Source: CANKJK01 sp040081715 | Lineage (GTDB): Bacteria; Acidobacteriota; Vicinamibacteria; Vicinamibacterales; UBA2999 | Direction: 5' to 3' | Assembly: GCA_040081715.1 (NCBI GenBank) | Contig: JBEBFY010000008.1 | Location: forward strand, 62,001-126,000 | Length of the DNA stretch: 64,000 nucleotides | Shown here: positions 53,633-62,115 of the stretch, piece by piece | Position numbering within the stretch: position 1 is the first letter of the stretch | How the letters are laid out: each line of letters opens with the position of its first letter | Made by a program: the position numbers and the translations under genes | Notes under the pieces: model-generated | Databases searched by the model: none | The model's input: the letters and a program-made list of their open reading frames with translations, nothing else | What the model was told of the DNA's origin: nothing

Positions 53633-56121
53633 ATCCCGACGACATCCGGATCCCGCCAGGCCTCCACGGCCTGACCAGCGACGGCGCCGCCCGTCTCCTG
53701 CGCGAGCACGGGCCGAACCGCTGGGTCCAGCCCGGTCGGCTGGCCGCGCTGCGGGAGGCGCTCGGGGCGCTGCTGGATCCGATGGCCGTCATGCTGGCCA
53801 TCGCGGCCGCTCTCTACTGGCTGCTCGGCGAAACCCGGGATGCGGTGATCCTGGGGATTGCGCTCATCCCGGTGCTTGGCGTCGACGTGTTCCTGGAAGT
53901 CCGCTCACGCGCGGCGCTGAAGAAGCTGGCTGCCGCCGCGTCGCCCGCGGCCCACGTGGTACGGGACGGCGCGGTGATGACCGTGCCTCTTGGCGGGGTG
54001 GTGCCCGGCGACCTGCTGGCGCTGGTTGAGGGCCATGTGGCTGGGGCCGACGGCACGGTGGTGTGGGCCGCGAACCTTTCGATGGACGAGTCGGCGCTGA
54101 CGGGTGAGTCGGTGCCACAGGCCAAGCGACCGTTCACCGGGGACGACGCACCAGCACCCGAGATGCGCCTCTACGCCGGGTCGCTCGCCGTCACCGGCCA
54201 TGGCTTCGGCCGGGTGACGGCCACGGGACAACGGACGGCCTACGGCAACATCGCGTCCCTCCTGGCCGAAACGCCGGCGTCGCTCAGCCCACTGCAGCAA
54301 CACGCCTCGCGGCTTGCCGGGCGCCTCGCAGTTGGCGCCGTGGGCGTCGCAGCCCTCCTCTTCGGCGCCGGGGTGTGGCGCGGTAGGCCGTGGACCGAGG
54401 CCCTGCTGGGTGCGGCCAGCCTGGCGATGGCGGCCATCCCGGAGGAGTTTCCGCTCATCCTCACGCTCTTCCTCTCAATGGGGGCCTGGCGGCTGGCCGG
54501 CAAGGGCATGCTGGTGCGACGCCTGGCGGCCGTGGAGACGCTGGGTGCCACGACCGTCATCTGCACTGACAAGACCGGCACGCTGACGCGCGGCGAGTTC
54601 GTGGTCACCGAGCATCAGGTGCTGGACGCGTCCCTGCCGGAGGCCGTCTTTCTGGAGCGGGCCCTCCTGGCGTGCGAGGACGTGCCCGCCGACGCCATGG
54701 AGAAGGCGCTGCTGGACTATGCCCTGGCCAGGGGCGTGAGCCACGAGGCCGTCGTCGGGCGCTGGACGCTGCTGCGGGACTACGACTTCGACCCGGTCGG
54801 CAAACACATGTCGCACGTCTGGCGCGACACCGCGTCGGGTGCGGTCGTCATCGCCGCCAAGGGTGCCCTTGAGGGTGTGCTGGCGCATGCTGCCGCAAGC
54901 CCTGAGGAGCGGGCTCTGTTGATCGACGCCAACGCACGGATGGCGGACCGCGGCCTTCGGGTGCTCGCGGTGGCCGGGCGGCGCGCACCGGAGCCCGGGG
55001 CGGATCGGGACGAAGACGAGCACGCGCTCATCGTGCATGGGCTGATCGGCTTCCAGGACCCGCTGCGGCCGGAGGTGCCGGCTGCCGTGGCGGAGTGCCA
55101 GCGGGCCGGCATGCAGGTGAAGATGATCACCGGCGACCATGCACTGACGGCGCATGCCGTGGCAGAGGCCGCGGGCATCGTGCACGACGACGCGTGGATT
55201 GTGACCGGTGACGAACTGGATGCCCTGGAAGAACCGGCGCGGTCGGCCCGCATCGCCCAGTCCGCCATTCTGGCGCGCATCAGCCCGGCCCAGAAGCTCC
55301 TCATCGTTGATGCCCTGAAGAAGATGGGCGCCATCGTGGCGATGACCGGCGACGGCGTGAACGACGCGCCGGCCCTGCGCCGCGCCGACATCGGCATCGC
55401 CATGGGCAGGCGCGGCACGGACGTGGCCCGCGCGACAGCAGACCTGGTGCTGCTCGACGACAATTTCGCGTCGATCGTCGCCACCGTGCGCGAAGGCCGG
55501 CACATCCACCACAACATTCAACGGGCGTTCCTGTACCTGGTGGCCTTTCACGTGCCCATCGTGGTCCTGGCGGCGCTGGTGCCGTTGCTGGGGTTGCCAT
55601 TGCTGCTCCTGCCCATCCACCTTGTGTGGCTCGAGCTGATCGTGCACCCCGTGTCCGCGCTGGTGTTTCAGGCGGAGCAGGCCACCGACGAGGTGATGCG
55701 GCATCCGCCGCGGGACCCAAAGGCCCCGCTGTTCCCGCCTGGTGCGGTGTGGCGATCGGTGACCTGCGGAATCCTGCTGACGGCTGCGACGCTGGCTGGC
55801 TACTGGTGGGGGCTCACGTCGGGGCACGAATCAGCCGGGCGGGCGATCGCACTCGTCGTGCTCATGGCCGGGTACCAGACGCTCATCTTCGCCGAGCGCA
55901 TGGCGCTCCCGAAGATGAAACTGCCGCTGGTGCCGAGATCGAGGCTCTTCTGGGGCGTGTGGACCCTGTCGGCCCTGAGCCTGGTCGCCATGCTGACGAT
56001 TCCCGCTATTGCCGGGCTCTTCCGGGTCTCGCCTCTTCCGGCGTCCACGCTGGCGTGGGCCGTGGCCGCGGGTGTAGCCACCGTCGCCTGGCGCTTGGTA
56101 TTGCCCGCGCGTTCGCGCTGA
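53590..56121 (+). CDS. P-type cation-transporting ATPase (PEEFP type)
   Basis: The start is uncertain: GTG 53590 overlaps the hydrolase gene by 43 bases; a CTG at 53629 gives a shorter form. From 53590 the chain is 843 residues. It has the actuator TGES loop (MDESALTGESVPQ), phosphorylation motif CTDKTGTLTRGEF (Asp327) and hinge GDGVNDAPALRRADIG. The TM4 motif before the phosphorylation site is IPEEFP in AAIPEEFPLILTLF, differing from the PEGLP of calcium pumps. Six C-terminal helices complete the pump. It moves a cation out or in using ATP; the ion cannot be fixed. It is followed by a strong hairpin. Confidence 0.88.
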   Translation: MGQARSALQGRARLNPDDIRIPPGLHGLTSDGAARLLREHGPNRWVQPGRLAALREALGALLDPMAVMLAIAAALYWLLGETRDAVILGIALIPVLGVDVFLEVRSRAALKKLAAAASPAAHVVRDGAVMTVPLGGVVPGDLLALVEGHVAGADGTVVWAANLSMDESALTGESVPQAKRPFTGDDAPAPEMRLYAGSLAVTGHGFGRVTATGQRTAYGNIASLLAETPASLSPLQQHASRLAGRLAVGAVGVAALLFGAGVWRGRPWTEALLGAASLAMAAIPEEFPLILTLFLSMGAWRLAGKGMLVRRLAAVETLGATTVICTDKTGTLTRGEFVVTEHQVLDASLPEAVFLERALLACEDVPADAMEKALLDYALARGVSHEAVVGRWTLLRDYDFDPVGKHMSHVWRDTASGAVVIAAKGALEGVLAHAAASPEERALLIDANARMADRGLRVLAVAGRRAPEPGADRDEDEHALIVHGLIGFQDPLRPEVPAAVAECQRAGMQVKMITGDHALTAHAVAEAAGIVHDDAWIVTGDELDALEEPARSARIAQSAILARISPAQKLLIVDALKKMGAIVAMTGDGVNDAPALRRADIGIAMGRRGTDVARATADLVLLDDNFASIVATVREGRHIHHNIQRAFLYLVAFHVPIVVLAALVPLLGLPLLLLPIHLVWLELIVHPVSALVFQAEQATDEVMRHPPRDPKAPLFPPGAVWRSVTCGILLTAATLAGYWWGLTSGHESAGRAIALVVLMAGYQTLIFAERMALPKMKLPLVPRSRLFWGVWTLSALSLVAMLTIPAIAGLFRVSPLPASTLAWAVAAGVATVAWRLVLPARSR

Positions 56122-56146
56122 GCGGCGCAGCCTCGAAGGAGGAGTC

Positions 56147-56171
56147 GGCCCGCGGGCAGAATCCGCGGGCC
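56147..56171. terminator. Bidirectional terminator-like hairpin after the P-type ATPase
   Basis: GGCCCGCGG (56147-56155) pairs perfectly with CCGCGGGCC (56163-56171) around a 7-base loop. It lies between the pump stop (56121) and the end of the convergent DEAD-box helicase gene (56190), so it can serve both. It has no U tract. Confidence 0.55.
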
Positions 56172-56189
56172 ACCAAAGAGTGCGGGCGG

Positions 56190-57488
56190 CTACGCCCGCG
56201 CGCGGGGAGCCGAGGTCCGCGGTCTACCACCACCGCCCCGCGACTGGCCGGGCCGGCTGAACGACCGGCCACCTCCGCCACCGGGACCCCCTGGGCGCCG
56301 GTTCGAACCTGGACGATGCGAGCGTGGCGCGTCGGACGCCATGTCTCCGCCACCAGTGGCGAAGCCCTCAACGGCCACCTGTTCAAGCGGCGCGGGCAAC
56401 AGGCGCTGAATGTCGCGCAGCAGCTCCCGCTCTCCCGGACTCACCAGCGAGACGGCGCGCCCGGTCAGACCAGCGCGGCCGGTCCGGCCCACCCGATGGA
56501 TGTAGTCGGCAGCCACCAGCGGCAGGTCGTAGTTGACGACCAGCGGCAGCTGCACGATGTCGAGCCCGCGGGCAGCGATGTCTGTCGCCACCAGCACCCG
56601 CACGCGGCCGCCCTTGAAGTCGGCAAGAGCCTTGGTCCGCGCGCCCTGGCTCTTGTTGCCATGGATCACAGCCGCCTTCACGCCGGCGCGTTCCAGGTGT
56701 TCGCCCACACGGTTCGACCCGCGCTTGGTCTTGCAGAACACCAGCGCCTGGTCCGCATTCGCTTCGCGCAGCACGTGCGTGAGCAGATCACCCTTGCGGC
56801 CCTCGCCAACGGCGTGAATGTGGTGCGTGACGGTAGAGGGCACCACTCCGTTGGCGGAGACGTCCACGCGGGCGGGATCGTGCGTGTATTCGGACGACAG
56901 ACCGACGACCTCGTCCGAGAAGGTCGCAGAGAAAAGGAGCGTCTGCCGTCGCTTGGGCAGGGCTGCCTGGATCCGGCGGAGCGCCGGCCGGAAGCCCATG
57001 TCGAGCATCCGGTCCGCTTCGTCGAGTACCAGCACTTCGACCTTCGACAGGTCCACCGTGCGGCGCTGCATGTGGTCGAGCAGACGGCCCGGCGTGGCCA
57101 CGAGGATCTCGGTGCCGCGCTGGAGGTTGGTGACCTGCGGCCCCATCGACACGCCGCCGATGACCACCATGACCTTCACGCGCAGCGGCGCGCCGTAGGT
57201 GACCAGTGACTGGTGTACCTGGGAGGCCAATTCGCGAGTGGGCACGAGCACGAGGCCGCGCGGTGCCCGGCTGCTGACCTGGCGTCGTCCGCCACCCAGC
57301 AGCCGATCGATCATCGGCAGGCCGAAGGCCGCGGTCTTGCCGGTGCCGGTTTGCGCCTTGGCCAGCAGGTCGCGCCCGCTCAGCACCAGCGGAATGCCTT
57401 CAAGTTGCACCGGCGTCGGCGTGGTGTAGCCGAGCTTGGCAAGGGGAGTACAGAGTTCGGATGAGAGCCCGAGGGCAGAGAACGGCAT
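56190..57488 (-). CDS. DEAD-box RNA helicase (RhlE-like)
   Basis: This 432-residue protein has the Q-motif (MPFSALGLSSELCTPLAKLG), Walker A AQTGTGKT, DEAD box VLDEADRMLDMGF, SAT (LFSATFSDEVVGLS) and HRIGRTGRAGL-like VGRTGRAGLTG. The C-terminal tail is Gly/Arg/Ser-rich (RPGGPGGGGGRSFSRPGQSR), as in RhlE-type RNA helicases. It unwinds RNA in ribosome assembly or cold adaptation. About 230 bases separate it from the DUF2231 gene; that stretch (57489-57719) contains only leaders and an AT-rich CATATAT, no gene. Confidence 0.93.
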   Translation of the reverse strand: MPFSALGLSSELCTPLAKLGYTTPTPVQLEGIPLVLSGRDLLAKAQTGTGKTAAFGLPMIDRLLGGGRRQVSSRAPRGLVLVPTRELASQVHQSLVTYGAPLRVKVMVVIGGVSMGPQVTNLQRGTEILVATPGRLLDHMQRRTVDLSKVEVLVLDEADRMLDMGFRPALRRIQAALPKRRQTLLFSATFSDEVVGLSSEYTHDPARVDVSANGVVPSTVTHHIHAVGEGRKGDLLTHVLREANADQALVFCKTKRGSNRVGEHLERAGVKAAVIHGNKSQGARTKALADFKGGRVRVLVATDIAARGLDIVQLPLVVNYDLPLVAADYIHRVGRTGRAGLTGRAVSLVSPGERELLRDIQRLLPAPLEQVAVEGFATGGGDMASDAPRSHRPGSNRRPGGPGGGGGRSFSRPGQSRGGGGRPRTSAPRARA

Positions 57489-57719
57489 TGAGAGACAACG
57501 CTCCTGAACAGAAGATGCCTGAGCGTTTCCCTGAACCGCGCTGACAGGCTGACGAATGGACGAGGCGCCGATATATGGCGCTGGACTCTCAGGCGGCTGA
57601 ATCGGGGGCGGGGACGGAAGGTGAAACGGCCGAGGGCCGTCAGGTCAGCGATTCCCGCGGGAAATCTACGTGCAGCTGAGAGACTGGAGATATTCTACCG
57701 TGGTTTCCCCAAAACCCCT

Positions 57720-58568
57720 ATGCCGTCCATTGAACTCGCGCCGTTTCACCCGATCGTTGTGCACTTCACCATCGCCCTGGCTCTTGTGGGCATCCTCTTC
57801 CGGTGGCTCTCGCTGCTGGGCCGGCCGGCGTTTCTGGGCCCGGCGGCCGCGACGTTGATCATTCTGGCGGCGGGGGCGTCCGTGATCTCGTCGGAGTCCG
57901 GCGAGCAGGCGCACGGGCCGGCCGAACGCGTGCCAGGCGCCCGTGGCGCCGTGGAGGAGCACGAGGAGTGGGGCGAGCGGGCCGAGTATGCGCTGTTGCT
58001 GCTCGTGGGGATCGAGCTGCTTGGCCTGGCGTTCTACAAGTGGTCGAAGGTGAAGACGGTTCGCGTGGTGGCCGCCGTGGTCGGCATCGGTGCCGCGTTC
58101 GCCGTGTATGAGGCTGGCGAGCACGGCGGCGAGCTCGTCTACAGCTATGCCGGCGGCGTGGGCGTCCGGTCAGGCGACCCGAAGGATGTCGAACGCCTGC
58201 TGCTGGCGGGCTACTACCACCAGTCCATGGCCGATCGGAAGGCCGGCCGTCATGCGGAAGCGGCGTCTCTGCTGGCCGAGGCCTCGAAGCGCTTCCCTGC
58301 TGACCCGCACGTGCAGTTGCTGGCCGCTGAATCGCTCCTGGCCGATCAGAAGAATGCGCCGGCCGCGATCGAAGCGCTGGCTGCGGTGACAGTCCCCGAG
58401 GGCAGCCGGCCCCTGCGTCGGCTCAAGGCCAACCTCCAGGCGGATGGACACGAGGCCGCGGGTGAGCCGAACCAGGCCATCGCCGTACTGGAGGCGGAGC
58501 ACAAGGCGTTCCCAGACGCGCGGTTTCAGACGCGGATCGACAAGCTGAAGAACGCATCGCGGCCCTAG
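57720..58568 (+). CDS. DUF2231 membrane domain protein with C-terminal TPR-like half
   Basis: I start at ATG 57720, since upstream residues look unconserved. The 282-residue protein begins MPSIELAPFHPIVVHFTIAL, the DUF2231 start (PxHPxVVHF). It has four helices (IVVHFTIALALVGILFRWL, AAATLIILAAGASVISS, YALLLLVGIELLGLAFYK, VVAAVVGIGAAFAVYEAG). The second half is helical repeats with alternating Ala/Leu (AEAASLLAEASKRFPADPHV, LLAAESLLADQKNAPAAIEA), a TPR-like region probably outside or inside the membrane. DUF2231 relatives are suggested to bind haem or take part in redox. Here it stands alone. Confidence 0.72.
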   Translation: MPSIELAPFHPIVVHFTIALALVGILFRWLSLLGRPAFLGPAAATLIILAAGASVISSESGEQAHGPAERVPGARGAVEEHEEWGERAEYALLLLVGIELLGLAFYKWSKVKTVRVVAAVVGIGAAFAVYEAGEHGGELVYSYAGGVGVRSGDPKDVERLLLAGYYHQSMADRKAGRHAEAASLLAEASKRFPADPHVQLLAAESLLADQKNAPAAIEALAAVTVPEGSRPLRRLKANLQADGHEAAGEPNQAIAVLEAEHKAFPDARFQTRIDKLKNASRP

Positions 58569-58611
58569 CACCCGACAACGAGGAGGCCGGCCCCCGGATT
58601 CCCCATCGGGC

Positions 58612-58617
58612 TATCCT
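58612..58617 (+). promoter_or_regulatory. -10-like TATCCT of the Mg-type ATPase gene
   Basis: TATCCT ends exactly 6 bases before GTG 58624, with no ribosome binding site. This is the same leaderless-like spacing as upstream of the oxyR and M16 genes. Confidence 0.45.
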
Positions 58618-58623
58618 GACGCC

Positions 58624-61155
58624 GTGCCGTTCTGGTCCGACTCGATCGAGACCGTCCTTGCCGACCTCGCCGCCAGGCCCGAGGGCCTGACCGATGTTGA
58701 AGCGAAGCGCCGACGGCAACAGTACGGACCCAATCGCACCGCGATCACGCGCACCACCTCTTCGCTGGCCCTGCTCCTGAACCAGTTCCGGAGCCCGCTG
58801 GTCCTCCTCCTGCTGTTCGCCATGGCGCTCTCCCTGTTCCTTGGGGAGACGGCCGACGGGGCGATCGTCCTGACCGTCGTCCTCGGGAGCGCCCTGATGG
58901 GCTTCTGGCAGGAGTACCGCGCCGGCAATGCCGTGGCACGCCTTCTGGCGATGGTCAGAACATGCGTGACCGTGCTGCGCGACGGCCGTGAACTGGAGGT
59001 CTCGCACGACGCCCTCGTGCCGGGGGATGTGATCGTACTGGCCGCCGGGGCGGCCGTCCCCGCAGACTGCCGGATCCTCTGGTCCACCGATCTGTTCGTG
59101 GATGAATCCAGCCTGACCGGAGAGAGCTTCCCCGCCGAAAAGAACGCCGGTGACGTCGCGGCGGCGGCACCGCTGGCCCAGCGGTCGAACACCCTATTCC
59201 AAGGGTCACACGTGGTGAGCGGCATGGGTCGGGCCCTCGTCGTCGGGACCGGCGGCGAGACGGTCTTTGGCAAGGTCGCAGAACGGTTGCGCCTGCGGCC
59301 GCCGGAAACGGAGTTCGAACGCGGGCTGCGGCGCTTCGGACAGCTGCTGATCCAGATTACGCTCGTCCTGGTCATCGCGATCTTCGGCATCAACGTGTAT
59401 CTGGAACGGCCGGCCCTCGATTCCTTCCTCTTCGCGCTCGCCCTCGCCGTCGGCCTGACGCCCGAACTACTGCCCGCCATCGTCAGCCTCACGCTGGCCC
59501 GAGGGGCGCAGCAGATGGCGGCTTCCCGCGTGATCGTGCGGCGCCTGAACTCCATCGAGGACTTCGGCAGCATGAACGTCCTTTGCTCGGACAAGACGGG
59601 CACGCTGACCGAGGGCGTCGTCCGGCTGCATGCGGCGCTCGATCCGGATGGCCACCCAAGCGACGAGGTCCTCCTTCACGCGCAGCTCAACGCCTGCTTC
59701 GAATCGGGCTTCGCGAACCCGATCGACCTGGCTCTGCGGGCCCTGCCGTGCCCAGCCCTCAACGCCTACGCGAAGGTGGACGAGGTGCCCTACGACTTCA
59801 TTCGCAAGCGGCTGAGCGTCGTCGTGGAGGAGGCACCGGCGGCCAGTACGGTCCGGCACACCATGATCACGAAGGGCGCGCTGCGGAACGTCCTTGCGGT
59901 GTGCGCCACCGCGCGAGTCACGGCTCCGGACGGCACGGCGCGCCTCGTACCGACGGCCGACGTGGACGCCGCCCTGCAGGCGCACTTCGAGAGCTACAGC
60001 GAACAGGGCTATCGCGTGCTCGGCGTCGCGATCCGTGACGTCACGGGTGACCCGATCATCAACAAGGACGACGAGCAGCAGATGACCTTCACGGGGTTCC
60101 TCCTGCTCGAGGATCCGCCGAAGTCCGGGGCGCTGGAGGCCGTGACCGACCTGCGGCGGCTTGGCGTGGCCCTCAAGATCATTACCGGAGACAACCGTCT
60201 CATCGCCGGCCAGCTGGGGCGTCACATGGGGCTGGAACAGCCGGTCATGCTGACCGGTGAGCAGCTTCGGGGCCTCAGCGACACCGCGCTGCTGCAGCGT
60301 GTCGGCGAGGTGGACATCTTCGCGGAGACCGAGCCAAACCAGAAGGAGCGGATCCTGCTGGCACTCCGCAAGGCCGGCAACGTGGTCGGCTATCTGGGCG
60401 ACGGCATCAACGACGCGAGCGCGCTCCACGCCGCGGACGTCGGGATCTCGGTGGAGAGCGCCGTGGATGTCGCCAGGGAGGCGGCCGACATCGTGCTCCT
60501 GGAGCACGACCTGAGTGTCATCGCACAGGGCGTGAGGCTGGGCCGGCAGACCTTCGCCAATACGATGAAGTACGTATTCATCACCACCAGCGCGAACTTC
60601 GGCAACATGGTCAGCATGGCCGGGGCTTCGCTCTTTCTCCCGTTCCTTCCGCTGCTGCCGAAGCAGATCCTGCTCAATAACTTCCTGTCCGACGTTCCCT
60701 CGATGACCATCGCGACCGACAGCGTCGACCGCGAGCAGGTGGATCGTCCCCGGCGCTGGAACATCCGCTCCGTCCGGGTCTTCATGCTGGTCTTCGGACT
60801 GGTCAGCTCGGTGTTCGACTACCTGACGTTCGGCGCGCTGCTCTACTGGTTGCGCGCCACCGAACAGCAGTTTCAGACAGGATGGTTCATCGAGTCACTG
60901 ATGACGGAGTTGTTCATCGTGCTCGTCATCCGGACCCGAAAGCCCTTCCTTCGCAGCAGGCCCGGCACCTTGCTGCTCACCGCCACGCTTGCGGTGGCTG
61001 GCTTCACCGTCATCCTTCCCTACACCGCCTTCGGTGTGCTCTTCGGGCTGGCGCCGCTGCCGGTCTCTTTCGTCCTGTTACTGCTCGGAATCACTGCGGG
61101 GTACCTCGCGGCAAGCGAGCTGGTGAAGGGCTGGTTCTTCAGGCGGTTTGCGTAG
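58624..61155 (+). CDS. P-type ATPase, MgtA-like
   Basis: The 843-residue protein starts at GTG 58624. It has the motifs of the P3B/MgtA group: VDESSLTGESFPAEK, TM4 VGLTPELLPAIVSLTLARGA, phosphorylation site CSDKTGTLTEG (Asp323) and GDGINDASALHAADVG. The substitution VGLTPELLP before the catalytic region is the MgtA signature. It likely imports magnesium, though related pumps with other ions exist. No regulatory leader like mgtA's is seen; it seems leaderless. It is separate from the other P-type ATPase and not a recent copy. Confidence 0.88.
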   Translation: MPFWSDSIETVLADLAARPEGLTDVEAKRRRQQYGPNRTAITRTTSSLALLLNQFRSPLVLLLLFAMALSLFLGETADGAIVLTVVLGSALMGFWQEYRAGNAVARLLAMVRTCVTVLRDGRELEVSHDALVPGDVIVLAAGAAVPADCRILWSTDLFVDESSLTGESFPAEKNAGDVAAAAPLAQRSNTLFQGSHVVSGMGRALVVGTGGETVFGKVAERLRLRPPETEFERGLRRFGQLLIQITLVLVIAIFGINVYLERPALDSFLFALALAVGLTPELLPAIVSLTLARGAQQMAASRVIVRRLNSIEDFGSMNVLCSDKTGTLTEGVVRLHAALDPDGHPSDEVLLHAQLNACFESGFANPIDLALRALPCPALNAYAKVDEVPYDFIRKRLSVVVEEAPAASTVRHTMITKGALRNVLAVCATARVTAPDGTARLVPTADVDAALQAHFESYSEQGYRVLGVAIRDVTGDPIINKDDEQQMTFTGFLLLEDPPKSGALEAVTDLRRLGVALKIITGDNRLIAGQLGRHMGLEQPVMLTGEQLRGLSDTALLQRVGEVDIFAETEPNQKERILLALRKAGNVVGYLGDGINDASALHAADVGISVESAVDVAREAADIVLLEHDLSVIAQGVRLGRQTFANTMKYVFITTSANFGNMVSMAGASLFLPFLPLLPKQILLNNFLSDVPSMTIATDSVDREQVDRPRRWNIRSVRVFMLVFGLVSSVFDYLTFGALLYWLRATEQQFQTGWFIESLMTELFIVLVIRTRKPFLRSRPGTLLLTATLAVAGFTVILPYTAFGVLFGLAPLPVSFVLLLLGITAGYLAASELVKGWFFRRFA

Positions 61156-61231
61156 CCGCGCGCCACGTGCCCGCGAACGGACGCCCTCTCGGGATCTCGC
61201 GGGACTGAACTGATTTCCTGAAGACCCAATT

Positions 61232-61259
61232 TTGACCGGCACGGTTCTGCGGTAACAAT
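61232..61259 (+). promoter_or_regulatory. Probable promoter of the cold-shock gene
   Basis: TTGACC (61232-61237) and AACAAT (61254-61259) are 16 bases apart. They lie 43 bases before the csp start, giving a leader with AAGGAGA (61288-61294). Confidence 0.4.
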
Positions 61260-61302
61260 TGGGGGTGTTTCGCGGGACGTGGATCTCAAGGAGAGACGAC
61301 AA

Positions 61303-61506
61303 ATGGCTCTAGGCACGGTGAAGTGGTTCAATGACTCCAAGGGTTTCGGCTTTGTGACGCCAGACGAGGGTGGTGAAGATGTGTTCGTACACTTCTCGGC
61401 CATCAGCATGTCTGGTTTCAAGAGTCTGAAGGAAGGCCAACGCATTACCTTCGACATTGTCGACGGTGCGAAGGGCAAGCAGGCCGCGAACGTGCAGGCT
61501 GCTTAG
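61303..61506 (+). CDS. Cold-shock protein (CspA family)
   Basis: AAGGAGA precedes ATG 61303. The 67-residue single OB-fold protein has RNP1 KGFGFV and RNP2 DVFVHF (in GGEDVFVHFSAI), and MALGTVKWFNDSKGFGFV at its start. It is a nucleic-acid chaperone of the cytoplasm that melts RNA structures. Length and motifs are as expected. A short inverted repeat CGGCAG/CTGCCG (61509-61522) follows its stop and may be a weak terminator. The tRNA-Gln gene is convergent 48 bases further on. Confidence 0.95.
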   Translation: MALGTVKWFNDSKGFGFVTPDEGGEDVFVHFSAISMSGFKSLKEGQRITFDIVDGAKGKQAANVQAA

Positions 61507-61554
61507 AACGGCAGAACTGCCGAGCCGCCAACGAACGGGCGTCAGCGAATGAGT

Positions 61555-61628
61555 TGGCTGGGACGCAGGGATTCGAACCCCAATAACCTGCTCCAGAGGC
61601 AGGTGTCCTACCGTTGAACGACGTCCCA
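61555..61628 (-). tRNA. tRNA-Gln (anticodon CUG)
   Basis: The acceptor stem is TGGGACG/CGTCCCA. The anticodon arm CCTGC-CTCTGGA-GCAGG has CTG at the centre, and the T arm has GGTTCGAATCC. The CCA is encoded (61555-61557), and the discriminator is G. The mature end lies at 61628. A TACAAT on the minus strand (61666-61671) is about 37 bases upstream of the tRNA and may be its -10. Confidence 0.93.
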
Positions 61629-61704
61629 ACACGGCAGAGCCCCGAAGGGCTGTGCCAAACCGCAATTGTATCGGTTGGGGGTATCAACCGGCAAGGGAAC
61701 TGCC

Positions 61705-61729
61705 GGGAGTGGGCGCCTTGCCCACTCCC
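61705..61729. terminator. Perfect 10-bp hairpin after the KGG gene
   Basis: GGGAGTGGGC (61705-61714) and GCCCACTCCC (61720-61729) pair completely around a 5-base loop. The hairpin lies 15 bases past the KGG stop codon. There is no U run, so it may block exonucleases as much as end transcription. Confidence 0.5.
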
Positions 61730-61744
61730 AGCGGCTGTTTCGGA

Positions 61745-61960
61745 TTAGCTGGCGGCGGCAAGAGCGGTCTGCGATACCGCCGTCTGTTCCTTGCGGCGCT
61801 TGGCGCTGGCGGCGCCACCCTTGCGGCCGGCCTGACTGGCTTCTTCGCTGGTCCACATGTGCGCCGTGCCCTTGACGTGGGCGGCCCGGCCGCCCTTCGA
61901 CGACACCTCCCGCCGCTGTGACTGGTCAAGCGACGCAAATCCCCTGTTTTCGATCCCCAT
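61745..61960 (-). CDS. KGG-repeat stress protein
   Basis: From ATG 61960 (with GGAG eight bases upstream) the product is 71 residues. It contains the stress-protein KGG motif twice: REVSSKGGRAAHVKG and EASQAGRKGGAASAKR. The short length and Gly/Ser/Lys/Ala composition suggest a disordered hydrophilin-like protein. Similar GsiB/KGG proteins are induced by general stress in other bacteria. The extended frame to 62023 adds a less typical N-terminus that I leave out. It is convergent to csp beyond the tRNA gene. Confidence 0.75.
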   Translation of the reverse strand: MGIENRGFASLDQSQRREVSSKGGRAAHVKGTAHMWTSEEASQAGRKGGAASAKRRKEQTAVSQTALAAAS

Positions 61961-62115
61961 TGTGATGCTCCGTGTTGCGCGCACGATGCGCGTTCGACCC
62001 GGATAGTGCAACCAAAATGCCACACCTGATCCAGCCGGATCATGCGTGACCAGGCCTGATTTGAGGGGATCCGCAGGCGCCAGCCCACCGAAAGATCCGC
62101 ACAGGCTGCGGAGTT

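Noticed and set aside
54475..55827. 450-residue minus-strand frame across the P-type ATPase
   Set aside because: Antisense to the catalytic motifs of the pump, no domain.
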